This document shows positions 7,604-8,005 of a stretch of 8,005 nucleotides of DNA, one piece after another. Within the stretch, counting starts at the first letter, position 1; every line of letters begins with the position of its first letter. The position numbers and the translations under genes are program-made. Origin of the DNA: RUG563 sp964549135 (GTDB lineage: Bacteria > Bacillota > Clostridia > Christensenellales > Aristaeellaceae); NCBI GenBank assembly GCA_964549135.1, contig CAZJUJ010000080.1:1-8005 (forward strand). Direction: 5' to 3'. The notes under the pieces are model-generated. The model saw only the letters and a list, made by a program, of their open reading frames with translations, did no database searches and was not told the DNA's origin.

Positions 7604-7701
7604 TTCTTGGAAGAACGGGGGCATCGCCGCTTCAATCGCCCCGGCGGCGCTTGCCTGGGAAATCTTCCGCAGGCAAAAACGAAAAAAATGTATTTAAGCA
7701 C

Positions 7702-7730
7702 TTGACGGACATTGCGTTTTGTGGTAAAAT
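7702..7730 (+). promoter_or_regulatory. Sigma-A promoter of tRNA-Ser
   Basis: TTGACG (7702-7707) and TAAAAT (7725-7730) are separated by exactly 17 bp. Transcription should start near 7737, leaving a leader of about 28 nt to be removed by RNase P before the tRNA at 7765. Confidence 0.82.
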
Positions 7731-7764
7731 ACTTTTCGTTGACGAGCCAATGCTTGTCCCGTGT

Positions 7765-7856
7765 GGAGAAGTCGCCTAGCTTGGTCGAGGGCGCACGACT
7801 GGAAATCGTGTAACGGGTAAAACCGTTCGAGAGTTCGAATCTCTCCTTCTCCGCCA
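7765..7856 (+). tRNA. tRNA-Ser, anticodon GGA
   Basis: The acceptor stem pairs GGAGAAG (7765-7771) with CTTCTCC (7846-7852), followed by discriminator G and an encoded CCA (7854-7856). The anticodon stem CACGA (7794-7798) with TCGTG (7806-7810) presents the loop CTGGAAA, giving anticodon GGA at 7801-7803, which reads UCC and UCU serine codons. A long variable arm between 7811 and 7828, typical of serine tRNAs, pairs ACGG with CCGT. The T arm is GAGAG (7829-7833), TTCGAAT, CTCTC (7841-7845). All stems are intact, so the gene should be functional. It is a lone tRNA with its own promoter and terminator. Confidence 0.97.
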
Positions 7857-7857
7857 T

Positions 7858-7900
7858 AAAAGGACTGAAACTTTGATACAAGGTTTCAGTCCTTTTCTTT
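7858..7900 (+). terminator. Intrinsic terminator after tRNA-Ser
   Basis: AAAAGGACTGAAAC (7858-7871) pairs perfectly with GTTTCAGTCCTTTT (7883-7896), with further pairing inside the loop, and T-rich sequence (TTTTCTTT, 7893-7900) follows. It starts 2 bases after the tRNA CCA. The arms have A and T runs on both sides, so it could work in both directions. Confidence 0.9.
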
Positions 7901-7950
7901 GTGTTCTTGCAAAATCCTAATGCAAAACGGCAAATGCACCCGGAAATATG

Positions 7951-8005
7951 GGTTCTTTGTCAAATGTTGGGGTGTAAAGAGAACGACAGCAGAATTCTCT
8001 TCCTG
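7951..8005. mobile_element. Possible terminal end of an ISL3-type insertion sequence (partial)
   Basis: The stretch GGTTCTTTGTCAAATGTTGG, continuing as GGTGTAAAG, resembles from memory the terminal inverted repeats of ISL3-family elements, which often read GG-TCTTTGTCAA-TGTTGGGG. Further in, AGAGAA (7978-7983) and TTCTCT (7995-8000) form an inverted pair. No transposase is visible because the window ends at 8005. The location just downstream of a tRNA terminator is a common insertion spot. The preceding 7901-7950 shows nothing I can name. Confidence 0.35.

Noticed and set aside
7443..7697. Plus-strand 84-codon open frame after the deacetylase
   Set aside because: It starts inside the hairpin repeat, has no ribosome site and shows no recognisable protein features.
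7561..7881. Minus-strand open frame of 106 codons over the tRNA
   Set aside because: The KERFELSNGFTRYTISS-type stretch is the well-known false protein produced by translating the antisense of a serine tRNA.

Overview
The window reads as a chromosomal segment from a GC-rich, low-complexity-promoter Gram-positive anaerobe, most likely an uncultured gut Clostridia lineage (Christensenellales or Oscillospirales type; this is inference). The grounds are strong AGGAGG-type ribosome binding sites, consensus sigma-A promoters with 16-17 bp spacers, intrinsic terminators, a tRNA with an encoded CCA, and the character of the proteins. No taxonomic marker gene is present, so the placement is tentative.

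Layout. Positions 1-103 hold an intergenic hairpin repeat (copy 1). A strong promoter at 184-211 drives a five-gene Opp/Dpp-type ABC importer operon on the + strand: a family 5 solute-binding protein (371-2155), two permeases (2230-3234 and 3248-4495) and two ATPases (4509-5519 and 5509-6336). A 14 bp hairpin sits between the binding-protein gene and the rest. The last four genes are packed tightly, with gaps of 13 bp or an 11 bp overlap, and an intrinsic terminator lies at 6402-6436. A separate sigma-A promoter (6467-6495) drives a cytoplasmic-looking NodB/CE4 polysaccharide deacetylase (6567-7400). Directly after its stop codon comes copy 2 of the hairpin repeat (7403-7497) in inverted orientation, then a decayed hairpin that may be a third copy, then a promoter, tRNA-Ser(GGA) and its terminator. 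The last 55 bases look like the end of an ISL3-type insertion sequence.

How the parts work together. The binding protein would capture an oligopeptide or, as its N-terminal region hints, an oligosaccharide. The two permeases form the channel and the two ATPases power import. The second permease is unusually long because of an extra segment of about 120 residues predicted to lie outside the membrane, next to where the binding protein docks. The deacetylase has its own promoter, but its position would fit work on an imported amino- or acetyl-substituted glycan. That link is only a hypothesis.

The least ordinary signal is the hairpin repeat. Two copies in opposite orientation bracket the importer-deacetylase block. 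They share a near-identical flank and hairpin tip, yet the middle of the stem differs at six consecutive base pairs, every one compensated on the other arm.
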